Assembly: GCA_039704465.1 (NCBI GenBank)
Contig: JASFAU010000001.1
Span: 1,798,001 to 1,862,000, forward strand
Length of the DNA stretch: 64,000 nt
Direction: 5' to 3'
DNA from: Plasmodiophora brassicae
Lineage: Eukaryota; Endomyxa; Phytomyxea; Plasmodiophorida; Plasmodiophoridae
In this document: piece after piece, positions 46,901 to 58,116 of the stretch
Numbering within the stretch: the first letter of the stretch is position 1
How the letters are laid out: every line of letters begins with the position of its first letter
Notes under the pieces: model-generated
The model's input: only the letters and a program-made list of their open reading frames with translations
Database searches by the model: none
Told to the model about the DNA's origin: nothing
Position numbers and translations under genes: made by a program

Positions 46901-47518
46901 TCTGAGGCAATCAAGGACGAGGCAGGCGCCGCGGTAGGTGACCCGGATGCTGCCGACGAGGACGCCAAGCCAAAGAAGAAGAAATCGTGGAATCTGTTCG
47001 GCATGTTCGGAGACGATGACGACGCACCGACCGAGGCGCCAGAGCAGTCGGCGGAAGCTGGTCAGGAGCCTCCTGTACCAGAGTCCCCCACTGCGGTTGA
47101 TGGACAGGGGCCGACGTCCGACGACGTTGTCCCTGCGGCAGTGGAGGCATCGCAGGCGATCCCGACAGCCACTGAAAGCAGCAGGAAGGCGACCAGGCCG
47201 GGGAGACCGCGGGTTGCCGTTCGGGCGCCGAGGAAGCCGCGCAAGGCGCATCCCAGCAAGCAGACGCTGTATGAGGACGACCACAGGACCAAGAACCGTG
47301 CGTGCCCAGTCGGCGGCCTGCATGAGCTGGAGCCTTCGTGGGCATCGAAGAAGGGCCTGGTCTGGGCGGTCGCGACCTTCCCCGTTCACTGGTTCGTGCC
47401 GAACCCGTTCAGGAAGTGCATCAAGTGCCGAGAGGTCCAGCTGCCTGAAGAGGAGCAAGCCCAAGCGGACGGGAATACGCCAGCGCGGAAGCCACAGGTT
47501 CCTGCCGCTCAAAGTTAA
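43967..47518 (+). CDS. 1,183-aa Asp/Arg/Pro-rich repeat protein with BRI3/LITAF-like Cys tail
   Basis: Single open exon from ATG 43967 (MPRRRYHRRRRRRYESDNDD). Residues 1-90 are Arg clusters and acidic linkers. Residues 120-320 hold five spaced copies of a Trp motif (SSWWDQWN, PSWRDRWNQPEP, PSWWDRWNQPEQ, SSWWDRWNRPDQ, PTGRDRWSRPED). The middle is disordered, rich in Asp, Arg and Asn. Residues about 690-960 hold seven copies of a D-R-H-G-T-P-I-T-P-P motif, three in near-identical units of about 40 residues (VAEAPQGSRRQTQASDRAQ). The C-terminus (about 1100-1170) has ACPVGGLHE, a hydrophobic stretch (KGLVWAVATFPVHWFVPNP) and CIKC, the layout of BRI3/LITAF-type zinc domains that dip into membranes. 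Probably a membrane-tethered, intrinsically disordered scaffold; function unknown. Confidence 0.8.
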   Translation: MPRRRYHRRRRRRYESDNDDNVEADPGENAATPPPMPTADAQDADDAPRRAPDRAEQPDPDSEPVRRRRRRQRDLPQDDNDDAAPAQPVQPAQESPRAREETSAVPDTTSRRRDDAPQTGTNGSSWWDQWNGPAQADSSPADPDPGRNNTDEHRNEPPAAGDDGPSWRDRWNQPEPAGSPPTEQANRPAAPDGPDRGHRSEAPQAGDDGPSWWDRWNQPEQEDATPANMAERTSRDPDPEQRHGDRQADDDDGSSWWDRWNRPDQAEPADPNRDSDGVHRDEAPQASDDDPTGRDRWSRPEDNESPATDKAGAELVPDISEQRRRRDRHRPDPGDASAPGADEDAGAGAPAEPWWKSQPSNSGPLDHQGDEPSGRPRPVDQGDTADADDESRAIRRQSRRLGSNAVDVPNDDERRRGRRRRNRRPGTDADADESNDAAPDDNRGAWDSNNANEQAPERDNDDDDGDDARRRRRRDGGAPTVPSGQDTAQPADLQGADNTSGNPRRNRHQAPVDPAEDDKGPASLPDSQGRGRDDRIASDVPDDPGAATKWNRWGRPDDNDDDNGTGRPDDPSNHRSIDQPDSDPPAHQSAAAVPSQVDADDRSGARRPWFSRRTGPPGSQAGLPPDDDAVASSPAGDEQRTPSATGINDDGRTDRHGSPITPPLGHVATGSRKSSQVPPNRTSDSQRPDDVTVRNDDHGAPTSPSRPDANTGSHVPNRPQTPVESAGPVDPRQTPTQVPTASRRPSQVANQAGDSSLPSDDMADRNNRHGTPITPPVAEAPQGSRRQTQASDRAQQAPDERAGKIDRHGTPITPPVAEAPQGSRRQSQASNRAQSPDELAGKTDRHGTPITPPAAEAPQGSRRQTQASDRAQAPDERAGKVDRHGTPITPPVGQVPAGSRKSSLASDRARDSRRPSDDHAGRHGTPITPALVEVPDQDGAPAEASNVSSAAAMPSDGQKGSPESRRASEQTPDGREATSEAIKDEAGAAVGDPDAADEDAKPKKKKSWNLFGMFGDDDDAPTEAPEQSAEAGQEPPVPESPTAVDGQGPTSDDVVPAAVEASQAIPTATESSRKATRPGRPRVAVRAPRKPRKAHPSKQTLYEDDHRTKNRACPVGGLHELEPSWASKKGLVWAVATFPVHWFVPNPFRKCIKCREVQLPEEEQAQADGNTPARKPQVPAAQS
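46180..46780 (+). repeat. In-frame ~115-bp coding repeats
   Basis: Three near-identical direct repeats (starting near 46269, 46386 and 46500) with diverged flanking copies, each containing catgggacaccgattacgcc and gcgccccagggttccagg. They encode the DRHGTPITPP-type units of the surrounding gene. Unit length keeps the frame. Confidence 0.8.
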
Positions 47519-47569
47519 ACCACCGTCACATTGCTCTACTACAACGACCGTAGGCTCTCCGGTGTGTAT

Positions 47570-49302
47570 TCAGGCAGAATGCTTCTGGTTCGCTTTATGC
47601 TGGAACGGGTTGCCGGGGGCGTGCACACGACGTCGCTTCACTTTCTTCGTCCTGCCGCGATCGTAATCAACGTCCCAATCGGTGCGAGGCAATTCGCTGA
47701 CATCATCCTGATGCTGACGCAACAGGACGCGTCTTTCGAAACCGTCGTCGTTGCTGTTCTCCCACGTTGCCAGGTTGCGCGGGCGCATGACAGCCGATGG
47801 ATCGACAGCGGTCAGAAAGACGCCACCGCCAGGCGTGGGACGTCGCAGATGAAGAGGGTAGTACCGTTGTCGCTGACGAGATACTAGCACCATCAGCTTC
47901 CGTTGGCGTTTACACAGCTGAGACGCAACAGGGCGACCACCAACAGGTCCAATGGAGATCGCAGCATGGCCACCGGAACTGTGATTAGGAGGAACAGCGT
48001 TCGAGGCAACAGCCTCAGCAGAAGCGGCGACTGATTGGGGAGCAGGCGGAGCAACGCCCGTTTGCTCGTTCCTACCAACCAGGTCACCTTCCATTGATTT
48101 GAGGAACTCGTCGGCCCTTCGGGACGGCGCCGCCGGTGCTGGCAACCGGCATGGGGCAGGCTCGGGACGACGTGCCTTTGGCGTACCGGCGGGCGCGTTC
48201 TTCGAATAGAAGAGCAGGTATGGTTTCTGTTGCAGAACCTGGACGAACACGTAAGTGAACGGGCAAAACCGTAGCCGCCAGCGGTTCATACGTTATCAGC
48301 GCTCGTCTTGCTGACGCATTCGTCATCCATACAGTACCAGGTGCCATTCGAACCCTTCACGTAGGCGACGTAATGACCAGACCTCGGCCCAGAGCCGATG
48401 TGGACGACGAGGCCAAACAGCGTGTACGTCGCCCCAGAGGCTTTCCCACTGACGAATGGAGCCAGGTCGAGGTAATGTCCATACTGGACGGGCTTGTTGA
48501 TCTTGGCGCCCGTGCACAGGAACCTCTTCAACTGAATCGTCAGGACGGGCGGCGCGACGTCGATGGTTAGTCGCTTCTCTGCCACAGAGCGCTTGTGGCA
48601 TTTGCCGCACAAGTACATGTTCTGCCCCGACAGGATTTCGGGCGCCGTGAAATGTTTCAGCGCCTGCTGAACGCTCGAAGCGCGGATGAGCTCCAGGGAA
48701 ACGTCGAAGAATGGGTCGAATGCGTCAGACGTTCCGGAGCAGGATCGGCAGCGGACCTGAGATCGGAAGCGCCCGCCGAAAATGGAATCGACGATTTTCG
48801 CTGCAGGGCTCGATTTCTGCATGGCTTCGAGGCACTTACAGAGGAATTCGTGGGAATCCTCCTGGCGTCCCGGACGGAACGACGACGACAACGTGCGCAG
48901 GTTTCCAACGAGATGACGAGGCGATTTCGGTGCGCCGCCTTGGAGAGCCATCGGGACATGCTGCTGCAGGAAGCACAGCATACAGAATTGGTTTCTTGCG
49001 CGGGCCCGGCAATTCTGATGAATGCCGCCGAGGAACAGGTTGGCAAGTGGGGCCGTGTGCGTCAAGCACTGAATGACGCTGTTCAGAAAGCATGTGTTGC
49101 CCAGGTTCTGAAGGCCGCATGCGGACCCGAATGGTTTAGCCCACTGCAGAGCAACGGGGACTAGCTCGCACTCATTCTTCTCCTGCTTCCCAGATCGATG
49201 CTGTGCGACCCCGTTCCTCCCGAACCGGGGTTTAACGAACTCTAGACGCCTAGGGAGCGGGTTGCCGGCCACCTTGGCATGGCATTCAACGACAATCCCC
49301 AT
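47570..49302 (-). CDS. Ubiquitin-specific protease (USP36/42-like UCH domain)
   Basis: Deubiquitinase of the C19 family. The ATG at 49302 (MGIVVECHAKVAGNPLPRRL) precedes the catalytic domain. The Cys box is GLQNLGNTCFLNSVIQCL; then QEDSHEFLCKCLEAM; a zinc-binding CRSCSGTSDAFDPF and CGKCHKRSVAEKRLTI; PPVLTIQLKRF; and the His box SGHYVAYVKGSNGTWYCMDD. One intron (gtatgaaccg...cgtgttcgtccag, about 48247-48299) joins to VLQQKPYLLFYSKN, the usual last strand of the fold. A basic, Pro-rich tail of about 200 residues ends RGRTKKVKRRRVHAPGNPF, which fits the nucleolar/nuclear USP36/42 branch. All three catalytic elements are intact, so it should be active. Confidence 0.9.
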
Positions 49303-50001
49303 CGGGAGTCGGCTCTGGAAGCCTGAATCGTGGCGGTGCGCAAACACTCCGTGCGGACGCCGCCACGGACTTGCAATCACAAAGCATGGAGACGGCGCAG
49401 AGCGGACACCCGCCCGACGCTGCGGATCGAATCAAAAGACCGCTTGCGCTGGGCCAGCCATGTTTTGTCGGCGGCACGGCGCTCATTTGTCGAGGAAGGC
49501 ACTGTAAATACACAGGTGCATAATTTTACACTCACGCATACCATTGGCAGCAATACAACGATATAACAGGATGTTATGGGTCTTGTTCATCGAATGGAAC
49601 ACGGTTATGACTTGCCTGCAATAAAGGTTTGGTCACCTGGCAGGAACAGATGCTGCTCATCCATCATTCATGCCCAGTCAGAAATCATACGTGTACACGA
49701 GCTAGGGGAGACCATATCGTAGGCTCGGACAAGTTCCCGCCAATTCGTCGCCGCTGACGTTCCCCGAGTGACGGCGCAATATTTCTGTCGGGCCGCGCAT
49801 TTTCTGCCAGTCCGTTGTTGCTTGACGACGAACGGGATTGGTGGCTGCGGCGATTGCCGATCGTGAGTGCGAACAACGTCGGCGTGTGGGGATAGTCACA
49901 GGCTGAGGGGTGACATAATCATTGCCAACGGAAACGTCGTCGGAGCGGGCCGGCGCGGGACGACCACGGTGCCGGCATGTCCGACTATTGATCGTCGTCC
50001 C
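49303..50001. other. Intergenic gap upstream of USP and PP2C genes
   Basis: Divergent promoter region for the USP (minus) and PP2C (plus) genes. Only short unconvincing open frames are present. An AT-richer core around 49500-49700 contains TATA-like stretches (gatataacagg near 49560). Confidence 0.4.
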
Positions 50002-51409
50002 ATGAGCCAACGGGATCACGACATGGACGAGGAGAAGACGTGCTGCCATTGCAGGTACGACCTATGCAATAGTTGTCAAACACTCTTGCTGACGCTAACA
50101 CAGTTCTATACTTATCCGACATGGCGTCCACCAGGACAGAGGTCGAAGAACGGTCATGGAGGATAAACACGTCATTTATCACCGTTTCAACGATCTCGTG
50201 CAAAGAGCTTTGGTCGACAAAGCTCTTGAGGCACCCGAGTTTTTCCCGCTGACACACCAGTCGGTGTACGTTGGCCTCTTTGATGGCCATGCGGGTGTCG
50301 CGGCTGCTGAGTTCTGCAAACGGTATCTACATGAAAATATCGCTCGGAGCGTTCCATTCAGTCGAAATATGGCTGAAGCCATGGTTAAAGGGTACTGGTG
50401 CGTGAGCGGGTCTGGTTACATTGCGCGCTGACAAGTGGGCGCACAGGTTCTTGCTGACGGACAGGCAGTTTTTGGACACGGCTCGACTGAGCAATGAAGA
50501 GTCTGGATCCGTGTGCGTATCCGCAATTTACTCGGCCAGCGACAGCACTTTAACGATCGCCCATGCTGGCGATTCTCGAGCTGTCCTTTGTCGTGGTGGG
50601 CAGGCAATTCTGCTTACGGATGATCACAAACCCACCTCGTAAGGCATGCTGAAAATTTGGCGATTGTATGTGTATTCACGTGATGGTGCTGCTGCTAGGC
50701 TTGAAGAGCGCGTCCGTGTGGAAAAGAATGGGGGGACGGTTGAATGGGATATGCTCAACGGCGTACTCGATGTTTCAAGAGCAATTGGTGACTTCGACCG
50801 TGATCTGGGTTTGAAGACTAAAGGGCTGACAGCTCAACCTGAGACACAACTTGTACGTCAACATTGCAATTCGCTGTGGGCATTCGTGACAAAGTTTCTT
50901 AGGTTAACATCGATGCTGATGATGAGTTCGTTATATTGGCTTGCGATGGACTTTGGGACGTTATTGGATCTGAAGAGGCAGTTCAGTTCGTCAGATCACA
51001 CCTTTTCGCGTCAGTTGGACGTTGATTATTTTCCGATTACGTCGTGCTGACGAATGTGTGTTAGTCATGATAGCGTTGATGCCGCTAGCGAATTCCTGGT
51101 ACAAGAGGCGATTCGGAGGCACAGCGACGACAACATCACCGTTATTGTCATAGGTTTCCAGAAACTGGATGCGGTTTCAAAGACAAGTGGGTCCCCACCT
51201 CGTTCCATAGTAGAACTGCATCGTTCTGAATACGTGGTTTTGTGCCATTAGAACGGATAGTCCCTACCGATGCGGTGGTTGACCAGTTGCCTGCATTTGC
51301 TGTTATCCCCTCGTCGCCACTCATTTCTCCTGCCAAGCCACCCGATCGCAGACGGCGTCCAAAGATGTGCGCCAAGGGCCTTGCCCATGTGCAAGGCCTA
51401 CTTGGCTGA
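50002..51409 (+). CDS. PP2C-type protein phosphatase
   Basis: Metal-dependent Ser/Thr phosphatase (PPM family). Seven exons separated by six introns of about 50-70 bases (for example gtacgac...cttgctgacgctaacacag before SILIRHG). The ATG at 50002 gives [17 protein letters not shown]. Motifs in order: [12 protein letters not shown] (metal Asp/Glu), [99 protein letters not shown], and [12 protein letters not shown]. All core metal-binding residues are present. The likely last exon encodes [13 protein letters not shown] and a basic tail, ending at TGA 51407; without that splice the stop is at 51249. Substrate unknown. Confidence 0.9.
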
Positions 51410-51664
51410 ACGGAAAAGCATTTTTAAACCCCTGGGCCTGTCGGATTCAGTTCCAGCCTAGCAGCATAGGCTGAGGCAGGGTCGACGCCCTATACCGGCC
51501 TCGTCTGGATTGGTCGTCCGGGCGTGTCCTATAACGATCATCTATGCAGTTTAAAACTCTGAATATACCCGTCAATCAAACTTTCGGCGGGTTGTCTCGA
51601 ACTTTGACCGCCGTATGTGCCTACTTCCGTACAGCAGGTGTCGATATACGACCGAACATGACGT

Positions 51665-52615
51665 TTATTTTGATTTCGACGCGGCGCGCGCGAGATGAAA
51701 GGCGTTCCTCAACAGAATGGCGACGGTGACGGCGCCGACGTGGTCGACGACGGCGACCCGGTCCTGGTCCACGCGGTCCAATGCCGCGTCACCGTGTGGA
51801 CTGACGTTGACGACAACGGATCCCGGCTTCACCCAGTCGGGCGGGATCGTAAAATTCGCGTCGCTGGGCGCGACAACGATGGTCGATGACGACGAGCATG
51901 CGTCCCGAAATGATGAAGTCGGTCGACGTGATACGCCATCTTGCGAGTGCTCGAAGACGGCGCCGGTCTCGACGTCGACCGTGAAGACTGATGCGGCATG
52001 ACGTTCGACGAGAAGTCGGGCAAGCGGCCTACCGAGCGTTGACGAGTCGTTGATAACGGTCAAGGTGCGCCCGCGAATCGCATTGTGCTGTTCGCAGATG
52101 TGCGTGACCGCACTGGCAGCGATCTCGTCCTTCTCTACATCCTTCGGTGCCGCTATCAGGCTACGCGCGTGTTTGGCGTGGTGACCCGGGCGCAATACGA
52201 GAATGGCATGGACGGAATCGTCGCCGTTGGCCTGACTGACAGCATCCTCTACTTGCTCGGGGGCGATATCGCGGACCTCGAACTTGATGCCGCCAATGGA
52301 CTTCGACATGCGCTTCACGCTCGCCACATACTGACGAATGCCGACGTCGTCGTGGATGCCGTCAGGAGTGGTGATCCTGAAAGCAATAAGGCGGACGCCT
52401 GCATCTTTGTACGCGATCTCGCGTTTCATCCTGGTGATATCATCGATGAACGCCTGCGCAAGTTGACGAGTTGTCGATCTGGTTGAGAAACGACAGGGGG
52501 ATGCGGCCAGTTGCTGAAAGGACAACAGGCGCTGTGCCCAACGCTGCATATATAACGTCGAGGAGAAGAATACGAACAAGACGTTTGCAGATTCCCGCCC
52601 TTGCATTGGGGCCAT
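51665..52615 (-). CDS. MTD1: NAD-dependent methylenetetrahydrofolate dehydrogenase, Mtd1-type
   Basis: Monofunctional FolD-like enzyme of the yeast Mtd1 type, which oxidises methylene-THF to methenyl-THF in one-carbon metabolism. Single exon; ATG 52615, with ATG 52549 (MQRWAQRLLSFQQLAASPCR) as an alternative. Either N-terminus is basic and hydroxylated and could be a mitochondrial presequence. Family landmarks are QANGDDSVHAILV, KDVE, the nucleotide-binding VINDSSTLGRPLARLLVERH, FTVDVETG, a VVVNVSPHG strand and TVAILLRNAF near the end. The Pro-Cys-Thr-Pro segment normally found between KDVEG and the Rossmann fold is absent: the region runs directly from KDVEKDEIAASAVTHIC to the nucleotide fold. 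That is a real divergence or a missed small exon. Confidence 0.8.
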   Translation of the reverse strand: MAPMQGRESANVLFVFFSSTLYMQRWAQRLLSFQQLAASPCRFSTRSTTRQLAQAFIDDITRMKREIAYKDAGVRLIAFRITTPDGIHDDVGIRQYVASVKRMSKSIGGIKFEVRDIAPEQVEDAVSQANGDDSVHAILVLRPGHHAKHARSLIAAPKDVEKDEIAASAVTHICEQHNAIRGRTLTVINDSSTLGRPLARLLVERHAASVFTVDVETGAVFEHSQDGVSRRPTSSFRDACSSSSTIVVAPSDANFTIPPDWVKPGSVVVNVSPHGDAALDRVDQDRVAVVDHVGAVTVAILLRNAFHLARAASKSK

Positions 52616-52832
52616 CCGTCGGAAACTGGGTGAACGTGACTCACGGCACGAAACTTGTGACTATGTACCTACGTGGGAATGTTGGTTTACACGTTGACAC
52701 AGAATCTGATCGCGGGGGATCGCTTGCCACCTTGCACGGGGTACTGTTGGTCGGTACTCCCAGATCGCGTTCTACATTAGCTCTAGGGGACGCCCATTCT
52801 TCATGGCCTAGCAGTGGCTATCACCTCGGGCC

Positions 52833-55800
52833 ATGGAGCACCGTACCGACAATGACGACGACTTTGAGGTCACCCTTTACAACGGGGCGTCGGCGATTGC
52901 CGGTATGGATATCGACGGGGGTCTCATGCCCCGCTGGTACTACCGATGGATGGCCTGGCTTAAGCAAGGGTTCATCACTGCCCTCTACGTCATGTCCAAG
53001 ACGACACAGCATTCTGACTGGACTAATATTGTTGTCGAGGTCGTCGAGGCGTTTCAGATGATGGCCCTGGTTCTGCCTAGCCAATCTTCAATGCCGTTCG
53101 ACCTCGATCCTTCTATTGAACTGTGGGCACAATTCGTATCCCTGTTCACGCTTACCGAAGACCTGATCGGTTTGGTTGGCGGCGAATCCGCCATCTTCTT
53201 CTGCCTCGCCGTCATTATCGCATCGCTTGTGAATGGCATTTACGTCGGATATGCTTGGCAAACGGGCAAGTTTAAACATTTGTGGAGTATCGTCTCACTG
53301 AGGACCATAGCGGGTGCCTTGGTCACCTACCTTTACATCCCTGTTCTTATGACGCTCGTCTCTGGTCTTGACTGCATCGTGAAACCGACGACTCTTTCAC
53401 CTGCCGCTTGCGGCGTGCTCTCGGTTGTCACCGTCATCGCTGGCGTGGCCTATATTAGTGTGTCCCTCTTTGTCGCTGCTACGTTCTTTGACGCTGACCC
53501 GGCGGCCGATTCCCCTGTTACGCGTCCGCACGCTCAGTTGGATCAGCTCCGTCTTGCCATCAAGACGGCACTCGTTCTGCTATCGGATGTCATCTGGCAC
53601 AAAAGCTGGGCGAGTCAAGCCGAAGTGAAATGGTTCTGGGTCATATTCACCTTATTGTGCACCGTGCCCCCGACGTACTTATCAATCGAGTACCAGCCTT
53701 TCTACAGACCTCACGCAAACGAAGTCGGTGCGGTTCTGTCGGCTCTGACGGCGTGGTGCGTGTGCGCTGGCACAGGTGCGCGTCTGATTGTACCTGAATC
53801 GACCAGCGTAACTGTCTTGTTCTTTGTCGGGTTCGTGCTTCTCATACCGATCACGCTGATGCTGGTCCGACTACGGCGTCTTGCACTGGATCAAGTTTCC
53901 ATTGAGCGATGCAGGAACGTCTTTGAAGTGGAGCTTTGCTGCAGACCGAAAGATGCTCGTAACCCCACGCAGGAAGAGCTTGATGCGATTCCGTTGAAGT
54001 TCGCAGCCGCCCACGAGAGGTTTCCACGATCGGCTTTTCTCTACATGTTCCAGTCAGTGTTCCTGCTGAGCATCAGGCATTCGCCGTTGTTGGCACGACG
54101 TGCATTGCTTCAGGCCGAATTGTGCCACCCATCCATGTCACAGGCCTTCTACATTTTCAAGCAGAAACACAGGCTTCGTGAGAATGTTGAATCGACACCA
54201 GGGGCGTCCAAGGGCATCGTTGCGTTCGCGAGCATGCAGAAGTACATGCAGGATGCTTGCTCATGCGACATGCAGTCGTGCAAGACGCTTGTCGCGTTCT
54301 GGAATGAACTGGACAGACCTGAGCCAGATATGGCCAAACTCATTCCCATCGCCGACGAGCTCGCGGCCGTCACGAAGAAGGCTCAGGAAAGCTATCAACA
54401 GCTACTGAAGCATTCGCCGAACAACACAAAGGTCCTGGACCTGTTCGGCGGTTTCCAGATTACGGTCCTCAACGACGCTGACTCCGCTGACCGAACTTAC
54501 AGGAAAGCTGAGCGTGCTGTCAACATGCAACGGCGTGCAGCGGATGAGTTCGACGAGTCGACGCCCACCGTTATCATCGCGGCATGCGACGACCCAGACC
54601 AAGGTGTACATCAGGGCACCGTCCTTGACGTTAACGAGCAAGCTGCCACCCTGTTCGGTCGTGCTCTGATTGGCTCTGACCAATCCGAATTGTTGCTTCC
54701 ACCTCTCTCCATCGTATTGCCGTCCGCGTGCGATCGGTATCTGGATGAAGGTTCCGACCATTTGTTCAATCGGCCCATTCAGGCGTTCGTGCGCGACACT
54801 AGACGCGACATGGTGTCGGTCACGGTTACACTTCGTCCTTTCAGCCAGGATGGCCTCATGTTCGTCATTTACGCGTCCATACGCCCAGCACGAACGACCA
54901 GACACTTAATCCTGGCCGATCCTGTCACTGGCGTTGTGAGTGCCATGACAACGGGAGCCGGCGTCTTGATGCGAATCGACGACAAGAACGAGGCAATAAC
55001 CACCGATGATCTGATTCAGAACTACAGCGACGAACGCGACGTTTTCGTCAAACCAGGATGGCATCCCACTTCGATGAATACTCGCGAGGCGCTTGACGAT
55101 CCCGGTGCCATCGACCTACATGTCGAAGAACTCACATTGGGTGATGTTACGTTTGACGTCATCGACATCGTTGTGTCGAAACCGTCGACCAGTACAATTG
55201 ACGATGATGCGTTGATCGGGACATCGACAAGGTTGCAAGCTGTGCCGAATGACAGACGGGCGACGATTGCAAACGCCAGCCCGAAATCGGCAATATCGTC
55301 ACCCGCACGGTCTCCAGGTGTACAAGGCACAACCGATCCGGGTGCGCTGATCAACCCTTCAAGAGCAAGTTCGCGTCGTCAAAGCATGCAAGTTGATTTG
55401 AAGTCTGGCGGTCGCATGGCGATCGCCGGCCCCAGTATGCCACTGGAAACATGTTCGTCCGTCCGGTCGGCGCCTAGAGCATCATCGGCACATCGTCGGT
55501 CCTTAACGAGTTCATCCCCCTCGGGTAAAATGGGTTCACAGCAGAGTGAAAGCCCCTCCATTTCCGAATTGGCTTCGGCACCGTCACCGCAACATCAGCG
55601 ACGTAAGAGCGCGTCCGTGATGACGCTCAAGAATGTGCCGTCGTTGTCTGACCTGCAAACGCATCGTACCGGCACTGTCTGTTCGGTTCCTTCGCCGCAG
55701 CCGATGGTGTCCTCGGCACCGGCTCGTAATGCGAAAGAGTCTCGAGGGATGGCACAGGTGTCGAGTGCTCCGGGATCGTCTTCTGATGATTCCGACGCGT

Positions 55801-57999
55801 CGTCAGACGTAAGCGCGGTCTCGAAGAACTCGTCCCGTGCCTCCAGTGCGCATGGTCCTCGCTCATCACGCCGCTCCACATCATCGCTAGCGTCGATGTC
55901 GTCGCGATTCACACGACGATATGGCATGAAGACAGTGACGTCTGCCCCTTGTGATGAGGCGACATCTGCCTGTGCGCTTCAAATGAGGAGGACGCTCGTG
56001 AGCTCGCAGTCTCGTGGTATGGAACCCTCCCTGAAAGTCTTTCGCAATGTTCTCTGCATTTCCGACATCATTGTCGTCATCGTTGCGGTTGTGTTCACGT
56101 CAGTCCACCTTATGAATGTGAACAAGTTCTTGGCGATGCAGAGTATTGCTGCAGGGGCCGTTAATCGGCCGCATGACGTCCTCCAAATCGCATTCTGCGT
56201 GCACTATCTGATGATGCTTCGCAAAGGGGTCCAACTCTCGCCCATCCTTAGCGAAACAGCTATCCGTTCTGACCTGTATCGGGCCTCTTCGTCGTTGGGC
56301 AATGCCGATGCAGCAATCTTCAGTGGTATGTTACACAGTGTTGCTTGCTGTGACCGAACCACGCTGATGTTTGGCTGTTCCAGATCTGAGCACGTTCAGT
56401 GATGATTTGGTGTCCAAGTACGAACAGCCTACGGTCGCGCTGACGTATCTCGTGCAAACGAGGAACGCGACCTACGGGACGTTGACGCGTATGTGTGGCA
56501 CAAACGATGCGGCATCTGCGTTCTCGACGGCGGCCGCGCAAGCAGCAGCGATGCCTCTGTCGGAGTTCACATCCGGGAACGACATCGTATTCTTCATCCT
56601 GGCCAACTCTGTCGACACATTGCCGTCGTCGCTCTTCAGCACGCTCGTTTCAACATCGGCGATCCTGGCGACTGAAAGTCAGGCCCGGTTGACATCGTTC
56701 GGTAGGAGATGCAACCACTTGTGCTCCGTAATTCCCCATCTAACCACGGGACCGTTTGACGTAGATGCACTCGGCGTGGGCATTGCCGTCATGGCTCTCA
56801 TGCTTCTGTCCGCGTCGGTCGCGACCGTCACGCCAATTCTCCAACGGATAGAGAGCTCCAAGCGGGAAACGCTGGGGTTCCTAACCGATCTTCCATCTGC
56901 ATCAATTGCAGCCATTCGGGACGGCATTATCGACCGGCTGGAAGTTGTACATGGATGCACAGAACTTTCGCTGAGAGAGGCACGCGAGGGCGCACGCCAG
57001 TCTGCCAACTCTCGCAAGAAGTCATTGGTAGGGAAGTCAGGCGGCCTACCGAAGCGCATTCGTGGGCGAAACTGGGCACTACTGGCCCGTATCGCGACAA
57101 TCGTTGTCATCGCGCTTGTGTACTGCAGTGTGGTCGGCGCTGAAATTTCGACAGCTGTCGCGGTTGCCCAGCGCCTCCCTTCGCATGGCATGCTGGCAGG
57201 ACAACGACGTTATTCGGCGATGAAAGTCGCATTGCTATTGCATCTGGAGGCGACCGCCATGTCCATCCAGACGGGCGCAGGCGCGTTTGATATCTCTGGC
57301 CAGGTGCAATCGTCGCTGTCGCTGTTCGAGTCGTCCGAGGACACCCTGATATACGGCAACCCATCGTCAAACGTACCCGGCGTCCTGACGGGCACCGGGT
57401 CCCACTCCACTGCCGACGTCAACGCCCAGTTCGACCTGATGATGCAGGACGCATGCCCCTGGTTCAATGATGGGTACAACCTGACGGAGCGAGACTGTCG
57501 TCTGTTTCAGAACGGTCTGCTGGCGCACGGCCTGCACCGCGCCCATCGTGATTTCGTTCAAGTCGTCGTCGGCCTGATATCGACGGTCGGCGCCCGTATC
57601 GACAATGCTGTGCTGGCACCGGCACCTGCCTCATCGGGCGCCTGGACTCGTATGACCCCCGAACAGCTGTCGTCGACTGCCAGCAACGGTGCCCTTGGCG
57701 ATCTCATGAATCTGTGGTACCTGCACCTGGACCACCTGGAGATGGCCAGCCAGAACCTGTATCTGTCTGTGGGCGGCACCATTCTGCGATCGTTGCTGAC
57801 TGTCGAGGCCGTATCCTTAATTGTATTCATCGTCCTCGTAGCGATCCAGTACCGGTTCGTTGTCTGCCCGCTCGTCGCGCACCTCGACAGCGAACGTCAG
57901 CGCACGCGAATGCTGCTGATGCTGGTGCCCGACGATCGGCTAGCAGCTCTCAGCAGAGAGGAGGACGCTCTGGCAAGGTTCGAGCGCTTATATCACTAA
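52833..57999 (+). CDS. TmcB-like multi-pass membrane protein with PAS-like domain (copy 2, 1,681 aa)
   Basis: Paralogue of the minus-strand gene at 23.0-28.5 kb, with the same order: N-terminal membrane bundle (FCLAVIIASLVNGIYVGYAW, IAGALVTYLYIPVLMTLV), CRNVFEVELCCRP, helical repeats (YMFQSVFLLSIRHSPLLARR, QLLKHSPNNTKVLDLFGGF), PAS-like region (VHQGTVLDVNEQAATLFGRA, ELLLPPLSIVLPS), a long Ser-rich linker, and C-terminal membrane/loop units ending MLLMLVPDDRLAALSREED. Exons are 52833-56325, 56384-56701 and 56765-57999, phase 1 at both joints, exactly matching two introns of the other copy. Three upstream introns of that copy are absent here. The second intron is 63 bases and stop-free, so it could be retained, adding 21 residues. 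Presumed sensory or signalling membrane protein. Confidence 0.85.
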
Positions 58000-58116
58000 T
58001 GGGTATTGCCACAACGGGACAATATACACAATAGATACCTCAACGGCGCACCCCTCTTGTATTACGACTAGCAAAGAGGACCGGCAAATCGGCAGGCGGC
58101 GACGTCATGCGCGCTC

